Part shown: positions 34,849 through 46,389 of the stretch, piece by piece
Numbering within the stretch: the stretch's first letter is position 1
How the letters are laid out: each line of letters opens with the position of its first letter
From: Bactericera cockerelli
Lineage: Eukaryota; Arthropoda; Insecta; Hemiptera; Triozidae
DNA: 64,000 nt
NCBI GenBank assembly: GCA_024516035.1
Contig: CM044959.1
Span: 20,888,241 to 20,952,240 of the forward strand
Direction: 5' to 3'
Made by a program: the position numbers and the translations under genes
Notes under the pieces: generated by a model
Seen by the model: the letters and a program-made list of their open reading frames with translations, nothing else
Databases searched by the model: none
Told to the model about the DNA's origin: nothing

Positions 34849-35101
34849 TTTTTTTTAAGTGGGGTTTAACGTCGCTTTCAACTGCCATGGTCATATCACG
34901 ACGGGGGTTTCACCCTCCATTCGCAGGAAACTCACAAACCTGCTACTCACATTGACCTCACCCAGCCTGAGTGGGGCCGGGAAAAGCCAGCGTCACGAGA
35001 ATTAGAATTTGAATGGTCACCCATCCAAGTCTTAACCTCGCTGGATGTCGCTTAACTTCGGTGTTCTGAAGGGAACCGGTGTATTCAACATGCCATCGAC
35101 G
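34849..35101 (-). repeat. 5S-headed SINE, young copy (minus strand)
   Basis: On the minus strand it carries a 5S-rRNA-like head (GTTGAATACACCGGTTCCC, CCGAAGTTAAGCGACATCC, GACTTGGATGGGTGACC), then the body and an A tail. Target duplications AGGTCTCATCTT flank it exactly (34837-34848 and 35102-35113). It is nearly identical to 59554-59841 except for about 7 missing 5' bases. Clean duplications and near identity indicate a recent insertion by LINE-driven retroposition. Confidence 0.93.
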
Positions 35102-35278
35102 AGGTCTCATCTTAGATTCTATTAACTGCCCTGAGAATAGTTTTTTTTATATATAACCAATTTTTTTTTATGATAACAGAAAGTGAAAAATACTTCTAAC
35201 AAATAAACTCAAATAAATAGGTTCCTGTACACAGCAATTAGGTGAATTAGGTAGGTACTACCTTACCATTATTATTAG

Positions 35279-35605
35279 TTAATTTATTAGCTCAGTGGTT
35301 AAGCACTCGCTTGCCATGCGGAAGGTCCCGGGTTCGAACCCCCGCGCCAACAAAAATTTGTATTCTTAATTTGGTTACAGTTGTTTGTAAGGGATACCTT
35401 CCGGTGCGCTCGTGTTGACCCAGCACCTAATTGGGAAGTATTGTGTCACTTCTCGCCCATCAGAGGGGAGGCATACTACGGGATGGGCAGGCTACAACAC
35501 AGACCACAAGGGTCTACAGTAGCTCCTGTTTCATGGCTACGAAATAAAAACGGCTGTGAAACACTCATCTTAAAAAAAAAAATTAAAAAAAAAATAAAAA
35601 AAAAT
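35279..35605 (+). repeat. tRNA-headed SINE, family 3 (Gly-like), copy 2
   Basis: The head has A-box GCTCAGTGGTTAAGCACTCG, an anticodon-arm-like CTCGC/GCGG stem with loop TTGCCAT (GCC, Gly-like) and B-box GGTTCGAACCC. The body TTTGGTTACAGTTGTTTGTA to TGGCTACGAAATAAAA is followed by an A-rich tail. Almost identical to the copy at 49733. An 85-codon frame reading through the body is not a gene. Confidence 0.9.
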
Positions 35606-35609
35606 AGCT

Positions 35610-37512
35610 TTCTCACATCAACAATATTATACTTTTGAGTAATTTTATCATAGTACAGTGTATCCTGTATCTTAAAAACCCAATAACTCTCTACTTTGTA
35701 CTCTTAACACCGAGTAAATTACAAAAGGTTAAGTTTGAAGTAAGCATCTTTTGAAATAAATTCAGAAGATTATGAGCACTACACCTATCTTCTTCGTAAG
35801 ACATGTGGGATTTGTCAGAGTTGTTCTATATCAAGAAATTTATTATTATGATGTGAGTTAAGTTGCTTCAGATGCATACATGGTATACAGGATGCAGAAA
35901 TAGAGTTAGTCAAATCTATCTATTTTTTTAAAAAATACCTAATACCTACCTATTTTAAAGTATATCTTTAGGTTGATGTATGATGATATTTTTTTTATGT
36001 GAAACCTATGATTAGTGATATTTGAAATTGTAGCGTTTGATATAAAATCAAAATGTTAATAAACAAATAAAAAATAAACGATTGGTTTAGCAAAGGCTTG
36101 AGACTAGACACTTGAATAATTATAGGTACACATGTATTATGTGCATATTCTGCATATACCTATATTATGTATTTTATTTTTGAAAAACTGTTTATGTTGC
36201 CCATTAATTTTGGGGAACAACCATTAAAAAATTAAGAAGTTAGTTACCTCATTCAGTGATTCTGACTTTTCTCAGCCCAATGACCTTAGCATTTGGAAGG
36301 CACATTAAACCTCCCCCCTCCCCCCCCCAAAAAAATAACATAACTTTGTTAATCTAATAATGAATTTTATTACCTTCTACGTTGAAATAAGCTAATTTGT
36401 TTTACCTATACCAATGTCCCAAATTAACTTACAACTTTGAAATCTAGTTCACGACGATACCAGTAAAAACTTTATAAATCTACTTTACCCTCTCATACCC
36501 ACACTGTTAACCCAATCTTGTGATACAAGCTTTGGTTGGTATTATTTATCTCTCTACATTCTTATTTCTCTCTTACAACAAGATTCTTTTCTTCCAATAA
36601 CTCCTCATCCAGCTTATTGTAAACTTCTTGAGATGGGTTCTGACATAATAGAGAAGCGAGTTTGATAAATACTTTCTAGATCATATTGATACTGTATCTT
36701 CCATTGATTGTGTCTCGTATGTACTTGTACATTAAGTGCAATGTACATACTATGTACCTTGTACATTATTATATTATGGAAGCTAAAAAGTTATTAAAAA
36801 GTGTGGTTCTCAAATAATTTGAGAATATTGATGTATTTTGAAGAAAAAAAATAGTCCTACAAAGAAAGCAAAAAATACTTCATTTTTAAATACATCCGAC
36901 TTTGTTGATATTTAAAGTAAAACTGTCCTTCTCTGCTATTATAACTTCTATTCCTCAACTGAAATCCTCCATACTCAATATAATGATAAATGATTTTGCG
37001 TATGCCTTGATTGCCTTGAGAGTGAGTTTAAAATTAATTTGTTATAAAACATTATAGGTAGGTACCTATTGTTTAATTCGAATTTGAATTAAATCATGAG
37101 TAATTTTAATTATGCAACAAAAACAACAAAAATAAAGGCTTGCATTATTTCTAAACTATTTGTCTGTCGAAATAATTATGTTTGACAGAAGAAATTAAAA
37201 CTAAAGTAATGATAATTATTCATAGTGGAATTATCGGTGAAAAGGTAATCAGGCGGGTATTGGACTATTGGTTTTTTTTATAAGAAATATAATTAATTAT
37301 TTATATTTAATCAACAGACTTACACTATTGGTTATCTATTCAAATTTAGTTTACTCTTCAACTAAAGAGTGAATGATTGATCTATCAACGTGTTGTGAAA
37401 GTGTGTACTATTATAGCCGCAGTCAAAAATAAAATTGAACAAATGAATGACCCTAAATTTGTTAAAGATAGTGTTGTATCTTGTGTGAATAGTGTGTTAG
37501 GGACAATATTAC
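35610..37512. other. Probable intron DNA
   Basis: AT-rich, with a C run near 36312. No exon or repeat copy recognised. Lies between the two supported exons. Confidence 0.45.
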
Positions 37513-37796
37513 CTGCTGTTTTTCCGGCACTGATCCACCACTGGTCGATGCGTTATCCTCACTGATCAGATGTTCACTGGAGTTCATGTCCACGCCCCTC
37601 TGGGACGTCAAGGTCACATTATCTTCACTTTTGAACGCCGCACCCAACGGTTTAGACCGCCTGACGGAAGCCAACGGGTTAATCGGGTTTGGATAGTAGA
37701 TATCCTCAGGGCTGTAATTCTGACTATACAGCTCGTAAGCACTGCCCTGCAAGTCCAGAAATGTTGGCTTATCCACCTTGCGCATGTTGGTGGTCA
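37513..37796 (-). CDS. Internal exon of an unrecognised gene
   Basis: On the minus strand, after the acceptor-like TTCTGAACAAAG, a 284-bp exon encodes 94 complete codons (after two leading bases) and ends at CAG|GTAATA in phase 0. That fits the start of the 33620 exon. The product begins TTNMRKVDKPTFLDLQGSAY and includes ELYSQNYSPEDIYYPNPINP, SVRRSKPLGAAFKSEDN and a Ser/Asp-rich SSEHLISEDNASTSGGSV. It is polar, has no membrane segment and is GC-richer than its surroundings. I do not recognise the family. A start codon inside this frame is not required, since the ORF is open to the acceptor. Confidence 0.68.
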
Positions 37797-38160
37797 CTTT
37801 GTTCAGAAGGTTAGTTTGGGTAGGAAAATATTACACTTTTTATGTCACTTTTAAAATCTTTTCTATATTAAAGGTCTAGTTTATAAAGTTGATGGAAGTT
37901 TTCTTCTATAATAGCCATAGTTTGATGTTATAAAGGTTTATGATGGTAATTTCAAAAACATTCTGTTTCCGATAAGTTTAGATGGAAAATAAAAAAAGTT
38001 CATGACACTAAACTTCCAGAATAACAATTTCTTTAGAGGTAGATTGTTTATCTAAGGTTCAAAATATTATGTATTAGACTTATTAGAGAAATGATTTTTT
38101 TGTGTTGTAAATGTGAAGATTTTTTAGAAACGAAAATTCATCAATAATCTCAATATTATT

Positions 38161-38226
38161 TTACTTCCGAGAAATTTCTAATATTAGAAATCGGAAGTAT
38201 TGTGTTCGTTTTTGTATTTTTATTTG
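38161..38226 (-). repeat. Family X, terminal fragment
   Basis: On the minus strand it reads ACAAAAACGAACACAATACT and then the family X palindrome. These are the last ~65 bp of the long element and nothing else, another copy anchored at the same end. Confidence 0.75.
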
Positions 38227-38229
38227 TAA

Positions 38230-41200
38230 GTACACATTATACACTTATGCAGGGTTGGGCAAAAGTCTTGAAAAACCCAAAAAAACTTTAAAAGGGCTTT
38301 CTGGTTGAGTTTAAAAATTTGTACAGTAAACCGATGTAATAATGGGACAATTATTGGGGTCGACTCTCATGTGAGCACCAGGAAAGCCACGCCCACAGTT
38401 GCTCTACAGTAATGCGACAGAAACTCGCTTATTCAACGAACAATCTGTGCCACAAGTTTCATCACAAATTTTATCACTCCTTATTCAAGCTTTTTTTATA
38501 AAAACATTTTCTTATAAGTACAATAGTAATTGTGATCATTTTCAGACAAGAGAACAAAAGGCAAAAAACATCTTGTTCATGAGCTTTTGTACTTAATGTT
38601 ATTCTTCTTCGGAAGGGGGAGAAAAACAAAGAAAAAAAAAAAAAAAAATATCCTGCATTGTGTATAAGGTACATATTACATTAATATTTATGAGGAAAAG
38701 CTGTTCTTTCAGTAGAACATTTTGCTCGAATTAAGCTCACAGGGGAAACGTAGAGTTCTTCATTTTCGCATTTAGTTCAGTGGCGTGCTTCGTGACAGTT
38801 AAACATGAAAGTTATGAGTAGTCATTTTGATGGCTTTTGAGCATTTCTTGAGCATTACTTCCAATGAACTCACTCGCCAATATTTTTAGTTCTCTTTAGT
38901 ATCTATAAGGGAAACAATATCTGTGTTTAACCAAGGTATGATTCACTTCTTAAAATCTCATTCTCATAAAGTTATACTCTTAAAATCTCAGAAAGATGCT
39001 GCCATACACAAAAGCAACTTGTATATAAAAAAAAAAACTTCAGCCAGGGTTGAAATATTACTTCCTAATGGTCTTAAAAAAAAATGCATATTATGATTTG
39101 AAACTCAGTGTCAACAGCACGTTGCGTTGAATGGATTTCTAAATTTCAGAAACGTCTGGCGAGGTTAGAAATTGGTGGATGCGTTGTGGCTTTTTTTTTA
39201 TTTATTGTTTTTCGTTATGTTGGATAGACAATAGGCACTTTAGACACCCAGTTCTTGAATCCCTCTCTTTCTCCCTCTTTTGTATACGATAGAATATTAG
39301 AACCTTATGAAAATAAATTAATAACTACAATTTATTAAGGATTCTTTATTTTATGTTACTATCAGTATTATTGATTGAAGATTTGAAGAGAAAAGAATAA
39401 AATGAACCTTATAATAAAGACAAAGGTAGGAGAACGTAAAAGTGAGAAGGAAAGCTTATGCTTATGTGCGATAGAATATGTGTCACAAGAAAGTTATGAA
39501 TGGTAAACTTTCAGACGTGACTTTCAGACTTACGCAAATTTCTCTGTCTTTCAAATTATATTTTGTTTTCTAAACTTTTGCCATTGTTCATCTGCTTTTC
39601 TCTCACTCCTTGTCTATTTCTTTTTCTCTCTATCTCTCTCTCTCCCTTTCTCTCACTCTCTTTTGCGGTCTTTTTAGTTTTCCTCATGAATCTACGCTTC
39701 TCTTTGAACAGCCTTTTTGGAAGAATAACCGGTCGTCCACCCGTGCTTCTAAAGTAGACTCTCCTATCCTATTATTTTCTTTGAAATTTAGGTGGGATTA
39801 TTATGCCTAGGTCTTTGTATAGGTTGGTGTAAACTGTATGTTTATTTTATGTATGGAAGGTTTATGTTGTCTTTTTTTTGTAATGTTGGTGGGAAAACAT
39901 TTATTAGGGTGGAAGTAAACCGATTTCTGAAGGCCATTCTGACACGGAATTCATATTATTTTGTCGCAAATGACTAAATTTTGAGATCTTTAGCATACAG
40001 AAAAACCTGGGAGTTATTTATATTTACTTTATTGATTATGTCAGTGTATGTTAAGATAAACAGTAGGCTCTACAAAGCCTTGAACACCGACTGAGTGAGT
40101 TGTAATTATTGTAGATAAATAGAAAACATTTTAACTACTAGTTTCCTTTTCTACGAAAATTATAAATTACTCCACTTTTCTCCTATTCTAGGTAGTGAGA
40201 AGGTAGCTTTTCTTTAAAAAAAAACTTTCTCATTTTCTAGCCTTCTAATACTCTTCTGTGCTCCTTTGTGGCTCTCTCTTGTCCCACGGCTCTATTTTAC
40301 GCAATCTTTTGTCACTTGTGATTTTGACTTTCTCCATTATGTTTTTTACCATTATTTTCAGTATTGTTCTTTCTTTGATATTATCTTCATCGTCCCACAG
40401 TAATTTGCGGTTCTCTCCACTGCTGATTTCATCTCGCTTTACTTAAACTATCTCTCTTCCTCCCTCCCTCTCTCCCTCCCTCCCTCTCTCCCTCCCTCCC
40501 TCTCTCTCTCTGTATCTCTCTCTTCCTATCTCTTTCCATTCCTCCCTCCCTCTCTCTCTCTCTTTCTGTCTCACTCTCTCTACGAATCTGATACTATCTT
40601 GTTTTTCTTTGCTTTCTTTGTGTTTTATCATCGTTTCAACTCCTTTTATCTACCGTCTTCTCCCACCCCTCTCTCTTTAGGTATCTAGAGATTATGTCAT
40701 CCTCATTCTCAATTTACATCATCACAACCATGTTCTGTGCTGACATTTCTTTACTCTGTGTAACTAGACTAGTCATACATTTGCGCTAGATTATAGAACT
40801 CAACTATCTGAAAACATTGCAAAACCACTTTAGAGCATACTATACCATCATGTTTATGTTTTCTCATGATAGTGTACTTTGCTCCATGACTTTCTTTTAT
40901 ACGCGTTTCCTCTAAGATGAGGATAAGTTGACAGTAAATTTAGTTCACAAAGTAACCTAAGAGATGATGTTTTTATATAATTACATTATCTATTTTTATC
41001 TATTTAACAATCCTGCAGAGTACCCACTCATTATTACTAATGCTATTTTTATATTAGATAGATTGAATCAATTTATGCACCTTAATTTTATAGCAAACTT
41101 CAATTTTATTTATTTCAATGTAAAAAATAATAATGAGTGAAAAAATATTTTTCTATAAACAATTAGACACCTACTCGGTATTTTAAGAAGTAATTAATCT
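38230..41200. other. Probable intron or intergenic DNA
   Basis: Contains an A run (38631-38648) and pyrimidine-rich tracts at 39597-39662 and 40449-40580 (CTCC and CT repeats). Open frames in these tracts encode only Ser/Leu/Phe or, on the other strand, Arg/Glu/Gly repeats. No exon recognised. Confidence 0.5.
40449..40580. repeat. CT/CCCT microsatellite
   Basis: Imperfect (CCCT)n and (CT)n over 130 bp. The minus-strand 62-residue frame (Arg/Glu/Gly) is an artefact of this repeat. Confidence 0.9.
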
Positions 41201-41204
41201 CACT

Positions 41205-41365
41205 GTGGCGGAGTGAAGTAGCACACTAGGCTGGCACGCAAGGTGACCTTGGTTCGAGTTCCGGCTGGGTAGAAAAGTATTAACACTGTAATTTAACTCC
41301 ATGGTCCACTCATATCTCGTTTACTTTAGTCATGCAAGTGTGGGGAAAATAATAATTTATTTTTA
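41205..41365 (+). repeat. tRNA-headed SINE, family 5-like
   Basis: Head GTGGCGGAGTGAAGTAGCAC...GGTGACC, then B-box-like GGTTCGAGTTCCGG. GCTGGGTAGA and a body with ACTCCATGGTCCACTC follow. The GGTGACC...GGTTCGA core matches the SINEs at 23985, 27897 and 62487. There is no poly(A). Confidence 0.65.
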
Positions 41366-41369
41366 TGTT

Positions 41370-42777
41370 TATTAAAATCTTACATTATTCATTGCAATTT
41401 AAATTTAATACCAACTAGGAGAGAGAGAGAAAGAGAGAGGAAAAAAAGGGAGAATCTCCGTGTTGGTAACCACGACAAGTTTATATTGGACCCTTGGGAT
41501 ATCAAATATTCATTTTACCGGGAAATTTATGATCAAATGTTTTTATTTTATGTCATGTCAGCCTAGATAAAAAAAGCTCCTATCTCTAGAATTGCGTAGG
41601 TCCCCAAGATCAGAGTAATAAAAGTGTACACTTTCACTGCTGGATATATCAAATCAGAACAGTTCGAAATTAAACGAGAATTTTGTGTTACTTTGGTCTT
41701 AATTTGTATGCGCGCCCGAATACTAACTGACTATGCAATGTGCAACATTTTCAATGGATAATCCACATTGGTTCATTGGATTTAAAAGTTAATGCTGCGG
41801 GTTACTCAATTACAAAACTAATGAGATTGATAATTTTAATTAATACTGTGAAGCTACAACTAAAACACCTATTCTTTAAAATAGAAATCGTTTACCTAAA
41901 TTTACTCGGCCTGAACATAACCAAGGTACATCCTTTGGTAATACACAAGTCATATTATGTAATATGTATGTTGTATGTAGGTATTGTTGGTCCCAATACC
42001 ACACAGTGGTCAATACTATGCCTCAGGGTTTACATTAATAACTTCAATGTTTCACAAACACCTTATCTTTTATACCTAGATCAAAAGTTCCTTGGCTGCC
42101 GTTACTTGGCTACAAAACAATTACTAGGCATTTGAGAGATCATTTTTTTTCTTCAATATAGGTACACACTGAAAAAAATCGTGTAAAATTTCTGGCCAAA
42201 GAATCGTTTTTCATTCAACCAAGGTGGGTGTACCACAAGATGACAAAGTTCTGACAAGAGATTTATGGATGCGCTTCCCTTGTCTCAGAAAACAACAAAG
42301 CTTCAAGCATGAGAAAAACACTGACAATATTCTAAGCTTCGTCTTGAAGAAAATTTACATTTTTCAGACTCAACTCCAGACAATTAACTTGTCTCAATGA
42401 GTCCCCCGGCAAACACCGAAGAATGAAAATGGTTGAATTTTTTTCACATTACTGATTCTTGAAATATTTTTCTTTTGTTGGGAAATGAAAATGTAGAATA
42501 AAATATGCGAATAAAGAAAATGTGAAGTAATGTTAACGATAATGACAGCGTGAAGTTCTAGTTTTCAGTACAACGCGATACAGTAGGAACAAAATGAGGA
42601 AGTCAGCATTATTCAAATGTGTTCCACCCCTACATCTCTATCAGATGCAACGTGGGATGAATTTATATGACTGTAAAATAGGCTATGAATAACAATATTG
42701 TCAGCAGAAAAGTTCTCGTATTTATGGCTCAAACTCTGGACGAGAAAGAATTTAATATGATATGAAAATCATAATTA
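41370..42777. other. Non-genic AT-rich DNA
   Basis: GA run at 41410-41441. The 131-codon plus frame at 41740-42135 lacks splice signals and any recognisable domain; I regard it as chance. Confidence 0.4.
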
Positions 42778-43030
42778 TCTTCTCTATATATAAAAGAGAA
42801 ATATGGACGGGCTTTGTATGTATCTTTGTGTGTCCGGAATTGTTTAGGCGAAACGGTAAGAGATAGGAAAAAATTGATGAGAGATGACCCCAAGTAAAAT
42901 TGCCGAAAAATACCAGGAAAACTTTCAAAAGTCCAAAATTCCAAACTCTCCTTGAGTTATGACCTTCCTCGAGTATTGCCTTGAGGAAGGGTCCGATTTT
43001 AACACAGTCTTTGCCCTGGAACTTGAAATC

Positions 43031-43420
43031 TATCGCGAGGACCTATATTTTTTATTATTTAATAACTAATTAGACAAAATTAGCTTTCATTTAATTCATT
43101 TTAGGCCACATTCTGACGTACCGTTCTGGAGATATAAGCCAGAATGTTCGAAATTTCGACCTTCTTTTCAGACTTTTCACGTTTTTTTACAGATTCCAGC
43201 ACGGAACCTAAAATTTGTCGCGAGGACCTATATTTTTTATTATTTAATTACACATCAGACAAAACTAGCTTTCATTTATTTCATATTCTGACGTACCGTT
43301 CTCGAGATAGAAGCCAGAATGTTCGAAATTTCGACTATTTTTTCAGACTTTTCACGTTTTTATTACAGATTCCAGCACGGAACCTAAAATTTATCGTAAG
43401 GACCTAAAATTTTTTATTGT
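43031..43420 (+). repeat. Tandem ~175-190-bp units inside the Helitron
   Basis: The block GAGGACCTATATTTTTTATT recurs near 43035 and 43222 and, diverged, near 43398. GACGTACCGTTCT and TTCGAAATTTCGAC blocks recur between. Internal tandem repeats are frequent in non-autonomous Helitrons. Confidence 0.8.
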
Positions 43421-43570
43421 AAAACTGTCTGAGAACATCACATGATTTTATTTGAGCCCTTTGTTGCCATATTCTGACAAACCGTTCTCGAAATATGGGC
43501 CAGTTTGCTACATTATCAATATCCGCTATGATAGACTTGGCTCGGGATTTTGAAATTTACAGCGATGATG

Positions 43571-43917
43571 GTTGTGTGTGTGTAGGTGGGTGGTTGTGTG
43601 TGTTGTGTTGTGTTGTGTGTGTGTGTGTGGGTGGGGGGGTTTTGTGTGTGGGTGAGTGTGTGTATGTGTGTGTGTGTGTGTGTGTGGGTGTGTTGTGTGT
43701 GGGTGAGTGGGTGTGTGTGTGTGGATGTGTGTGTGTGTGGTGTGTGCGGGTGTGTTGTGTGTGTGTGTGTGTATGGGTGTGTGTGTGGATGTGTGTGGAT
43801 AAGTGTGTGTGTGTGTGTGTGTGTCGATGTGTGTAGATGTGTTGTGTGTGTGTGTGGTTTGTGTGTGTGTATGTGGTGTGTGGGTGTGGTGTGTGATGTA
43901 TGGGTGGTGTGTGTGTG
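43571..43917. repeat. Long imperfect GT microsatellite
   Basis: About 350 bp of (GT)n broken by GG, GA and TT. It lies immediately before the Helitron 3' hairpin. Long Cys/Val or His/Thr frames across it on both strands are artefacts. Confidence 0.95.
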
Positions 43918-43959
43918 ATGGCTTGGCGAAGCGGGTGCAGCCCGCTAGTATATTATAAA

Positions 43960-44056
43960 ATGATCCGTTTTTGTATGTGTGGGTATGTTTGTGTAAGTGG
44001 GTGATGTGTGTGTGTTTCATGGGTTGGCGAAGCGGCGGGTGTAACCCGCTCGTGCT
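43960..44056 (+). repeat. Second, degenerate Helitron 3' end
   Basis: GT-rich sequence, then GGTTGGCGAAGCGGCGGGTG and ACCCGCTCG, a near repeat of the Helitron terminus at 43919-43948 but with CTCG in place of CTAG. Either an older element's end or a read-through duplication. Confidence 0.6.
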
Positions 44057-44348
44057 AATATATAAATGTATAATGTACACAATACTACGAATCTCATATT
44101 AAAATAATTATAATATAATTATTATGTATTGGAGAATTCCACAAATTAATGTGTTTTCAATTTTGTCTATTGAAAGAAAAAAACTTAATGGTACAAAATT
44201 TGCTTTTTGTTTCAAAAAAGGGATGTTAACCTCCATGGACCACAAAAGAATAGAAATCCAGAATCCAACAACCGAAAAGGGAATTCGAGGTTTGAATTTG
44301 TAATTTATTTCCAGAAGTATTTTGAATTTTGTGGTATTCTTACAAACC

Positions 44349-44447
44349 AGAGAGGGAGAGAGAGAGAGAGAGATAGACAGAGAGAGGAAGTGAGAGAGAG
44401 AGAGAGAGAGATAGACAGAGAGAGAGGAATTGAGAGAGAGAGAGATT
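44349..44447. repeat. GA microsatellite
   Basis: (GA)n with repeated AGATAGACAGAGAG interruptions, itself a small tandem structure of about 60 bp repeated. Confidence 0.9.
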
Positions 44448-44940
44448 AAAAGAAGATAAAGTGAAGGTATACCAACACAAATTTTAATAGGCTACGTAGA
44501 AAAAAAATAAATTATTATTAATAATTATGTACATTGTATTGCTGTTAATCAAAAAGTTTAAAAGAGCATGAATAGTTTAACCATGACTGGTTTGAGTTCA
44601 ATCAGTCAAAAATTAAAGTGATAAGTTTTAGTAGATTTACCTTCATAATATACAATATCTTATGATAGAGATAAATAAAATATTTTTTAATGAGTCTGAC
44701 ACGAAGTAACTGGATTAGATTTTTTTTTTTTTTTTCTCTTGATTATTTTAAGTTATTGGCCAATACCATACATACCGACATGTTCGCCTTTTCAACCTCC
44801 CTTAATCACTTTTGTTCAATAGTCTATCTTGTAGAAGTTAAACAGAGAGGAGACCAGTGTCTTGCTAGAGGACTGTAAACAGAGAACGGACTAGCCAACC
44901 CTAACATATCAGGCTGGCTTACAGTTTCCCAAAAGTTTAA

Positions 44941-45172
44941 TCTTAATATACAATAAAAATGTCAAAGTCACTGACTGACCACTGACTGACTGATCATCGC
45001 TCTACAGCCCAAACCGTAAGTCCTAGGAAGCTGAAATTTGGTAGGTAGCTTTGTCTTATAGTCTAGATGTGCAATAAGACGGGATTTTTCGAAACTCCCA
45101 CTACAACACCTGCCATTGGCGAAAAAGGATTTTTTGCTTTCACGGGCCGCAAAGCGGGCGACAGCCCGCTAG
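44941..45172 (+). mobile_element. Short non-autonomous Helitron (232 bp)
   Basis: Begins TCTTAATATACAATAAAAAT after an A and ends with the hairpin AGCGGGCGACAGCCCGCT and AG before T. It contains (CTGA)n near 44971 and the block CCTAGGAAGCTGAAATTTGG. The element at 53705-53948 is the same family in opposite orientation. No coding capacity. Confidence 0.85.
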
Positions 45173-45174
45173 TG

Positions 45175-46385
45175 GCTTATAAAGAAGAAGGCCAAGTTCT
45201 CACGATGTTTGATCGTACATAGAAATATGTGGTTTTAAACAAGCCAACTTTTTCAGTTAAGTTTGGCTGGAGACCATCACTCCCCCCAGCAGTAGTCTAG
45301 CTGGTTAAAACAACAACCAATTTTCCATGTCAAGTTCTATCCTCCCCTATAGGATTTCTTTATTTTGTCTCTACACTCCATATCGTAAAGTTTATTGGTT
45401 CTAATCTCCTTTAGTATGCTGTCTTCACACTCTCTAGTAAATAATACATATTTGTTTTCTTAATCCCCCTCTTGTGTTTCGACAAAGTTTTCTTCATTTC
45501 CACAAGTTCCTCTCCTGGGAACCTTTGTTGTTTTTGTTCTATTATTTGTTTGTCTAAGCTCATGAGATTTTTCCTACTTTTCTTCTGAATGTCTTTGTGA
45601 TTCTGTGCATTTTTTTCTTCTCTTATAATAATATATGTTAAACTAACTTTCTATATTCCTTAAAGGTACTTTATCCATTATTAAGGTTTGACAGTTACCT
45701 TTATTATTTTACCAAAGTTTTAAAAACTAGACCAAACGTTAAACTAGATTTTCTAATTAATCCGATTTTTTCTAACAAGTTCAAAAAGGTTACGAACAGA
45801 GAACTTTTTCTTCTACCGTAAATGATCGTGTTATTCGTATGTCTGTAATAGTATGTATTACCCCTAAAAACTATCGTTGAAAACAGGGACAATTCCTAAA
45901 TTTCTTTGCAAAAAATTTCAGCTTGTAAATAAATCGAAGTGCAAAAGTTCCAGTTTTCATATTGTGTCTTTATTTAATATCCCATTCTTGGAGTATTTCT
46001 ATTGAATTGCTTTCTATATTTCAAGCTCTTCCTCAACGACCATCATTTTGCGACAGTTGGAGTCCAAAAATTATCGTTTTCAAATTTTCACAGCAAATTT
46101 TCGATGCCATAAGAGAACTGCGTATGAATAACGTGTTTGCTGCAAAACTTGTTCATTCCATCCACAGTTCCGTGTAAAAACTAGCTCATTCCAAACAACC
46201 AATCAGAATGCAGCATTACATCACGTGACCTCCTTTGTTTACATGGCAGAGTGAAGCTAAATTTTGAATTTTATGGAAAGGAAAATGAGATCCTTTTTAT
46301 CCTATGTTAACTCTTAAAGTTTCCCTTTTTGTTTTCATTTCATCGGTCAAGATCTAAAACCATAATAATAATGATGATAATAAAA
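45175..46385. other. Non-genic DNA
   Basis: No exon recognised; the frame at 45962-46177 is unsupported. Degenerate ~27-bp units with CTCATTCC-type ends (46142-46193) begin here and resume at 47309, beyond the family X insertion. Confidence 0.4.
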
Positions 46386-46389
46386 AAAA

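Larger units (their letters stand above)
42778..43948 (+). mobile_element. Non-autonomous Helitron-type element
   Basis: The 5' end is TC (TCTTCTCTATATATAAAAGA), preceded by A. The 3' end is a hairpin (GCGGG/CCCGC) followed by CTAG, then T. TC start, CTRR end, 3' hairpin and insertion between A and T without duplication are the Helitron hallmarks. The interior holds three tandem units of ~175-190 bp (43031-43420) and a long GT repeat (43571-43917). No Rep/helicase ORF, so it depends on another element in trans. Confidence 0.82.

Noticed and set aside
41740..42135. 131-codon plus frame
   Set aside because: AT-driven composition, no splice or start context, no domain recognised.
43495..44080. 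Cys/Val-rich plus frames and a His/Thr-rich minus frame of up to 184 codons
   Set aside because: Direct translation of the GT/CA microsatellite in the Helitron.
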